Positions 4,972-5,048 of a stretch of 5,048 nucleotides of DNA are shown here, piece after piece. The notes under the pieces are model-generated. The model did not search any database, was not told the origin of the DNA, and saw nothing but the letters and a program-made list of their open reading frames with translations. Location: NCBI GenBank assembly GCA_003507655.1, contig DNUZ01000003.1:44249-49296 (forward strand). Direction: 5' to 3'. Numbering within the stretch: position 1 is the first letter of the stretch; every line of letters starts with the position of its first letter. The translations under genes were made by a program, and so were the position numbers. The DNA comes from Lachnospiraceae bacterium. Lineage in GTDB: Bacteria; Bacillota; Clostridia; Lachnospirales; Lachnospiraceae.

Positions 4972-5048
4972 TGCAGGAGATGGGACTTGAACCCACACGA
5001 TATTGCTACCACAGGCACCTGAAGCCTGCGCGTCTGCCAATTCCGCCA
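4972..5048 (-). tRNA. tRNA-Leu(CAG), partial: lacks only the first seven acceptor bases
   Basis: Read on the minus strand, the window begins at base T8 and shows the D arm. The anticodon stem-loop CAGGC-TTCAGGT-GCCTG follows, with anticodon CAG at 5021-5019. A long class II variable region typical of leucine tRNA comes next, then the T arm (GTGGG-TTCAAGT-CCCAT) and the 3' acceptor strand CTCCTGC with discriminator A at 4972. CCA is not encoded, so it must be added by tRNA nucleotidyltransferase. The missing 5' strand should be GCAGGAG at 5055-5049. It decodes CUG (Leu) codons. A terminator follows at once, so this is the last or only gene of its transcript. Confidence 0.96.

Overview
The window looks like chromosomal DNA of an anaerobic Bacillota, most likely a Clostridia/Lachnospiraceae gut organism. 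This is inferred from moderate-to-low GC, strong GGAGG-type ribosome binding sites, ferredoxin-type redox enzymes (an EFR1-type flavodoxin-ferredoxin and a ferredoxin-tailed aldo/keto reductase), and a tRNA gene without an encoded CCA. No species can be named from sequence alone. Every supportable gene lies on the minus strand, so transcription runs from high to low coordinates.

In transcription order: (1) 5048-4934 holds nearly all of a tRNA-Leu(CAG) gene followed at once by a strong intrinsic terminator. (2) 4764-4540 holds the first third of an SGNH/GDSL hydrolase with a good start site; it loses homology and stops early, so it is probably a remnant. (3) A clear sigma-A type promoter (4426-4398) drives a compact four-cistron cluster: a rhodanese-TtcA-like sulfurtransferase (4344-3181), a roughly 43-codon small ORF that needs a one-base frameshift (3184-3054), an EFR1-type flavodoxin/2[4Fe-4S] protein (3057-2230) and an aldo/keto reductase with a C-terminal ferredoxin domain (2220-1042). 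The first three cistrons are joined by ATGA stop/start overlaps and the fourth starts 9 bp after the third stops, so they are almost certainly co-transcribed and translationally coupled.

(4) 1041-728 is a gene-free stretch of about 310 bp. It contains four degenerate 34-35 bp tandem repeats (1002-865), each with a 17 bp imperfect palindrome at one edge. (5) 727-1 is a copper-homeostasis operon: promoter, two CsoR-type operators, csoR, and, 13 bp after its stop codon, the TTG-initiated 5' end of a copper-exporting P1B ATPase (copA) that runs off the window.

The copper operon is standard CsoR-CopA biology: Cu(I) binding releases CsoR and allows export. The four-cistron cluster is less well understood. 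It joins a persulfide-forming rhodanese domain, a PP-loop thiolation domain with Fe-S-type cysteines, and two electron-transfer proteins together carrying four cysteine quartets. A tRNA- or small-molecule-thiolation unit with its own electron supply is a reasonable inference but is not shown by the sequence. I found no CRISPR array, insertion sequence or origin. The best leads for something undescribed are the frameshifted small ORF, the remodelled rhodanese-TtcA fusion and the 34-35 bp repeats.
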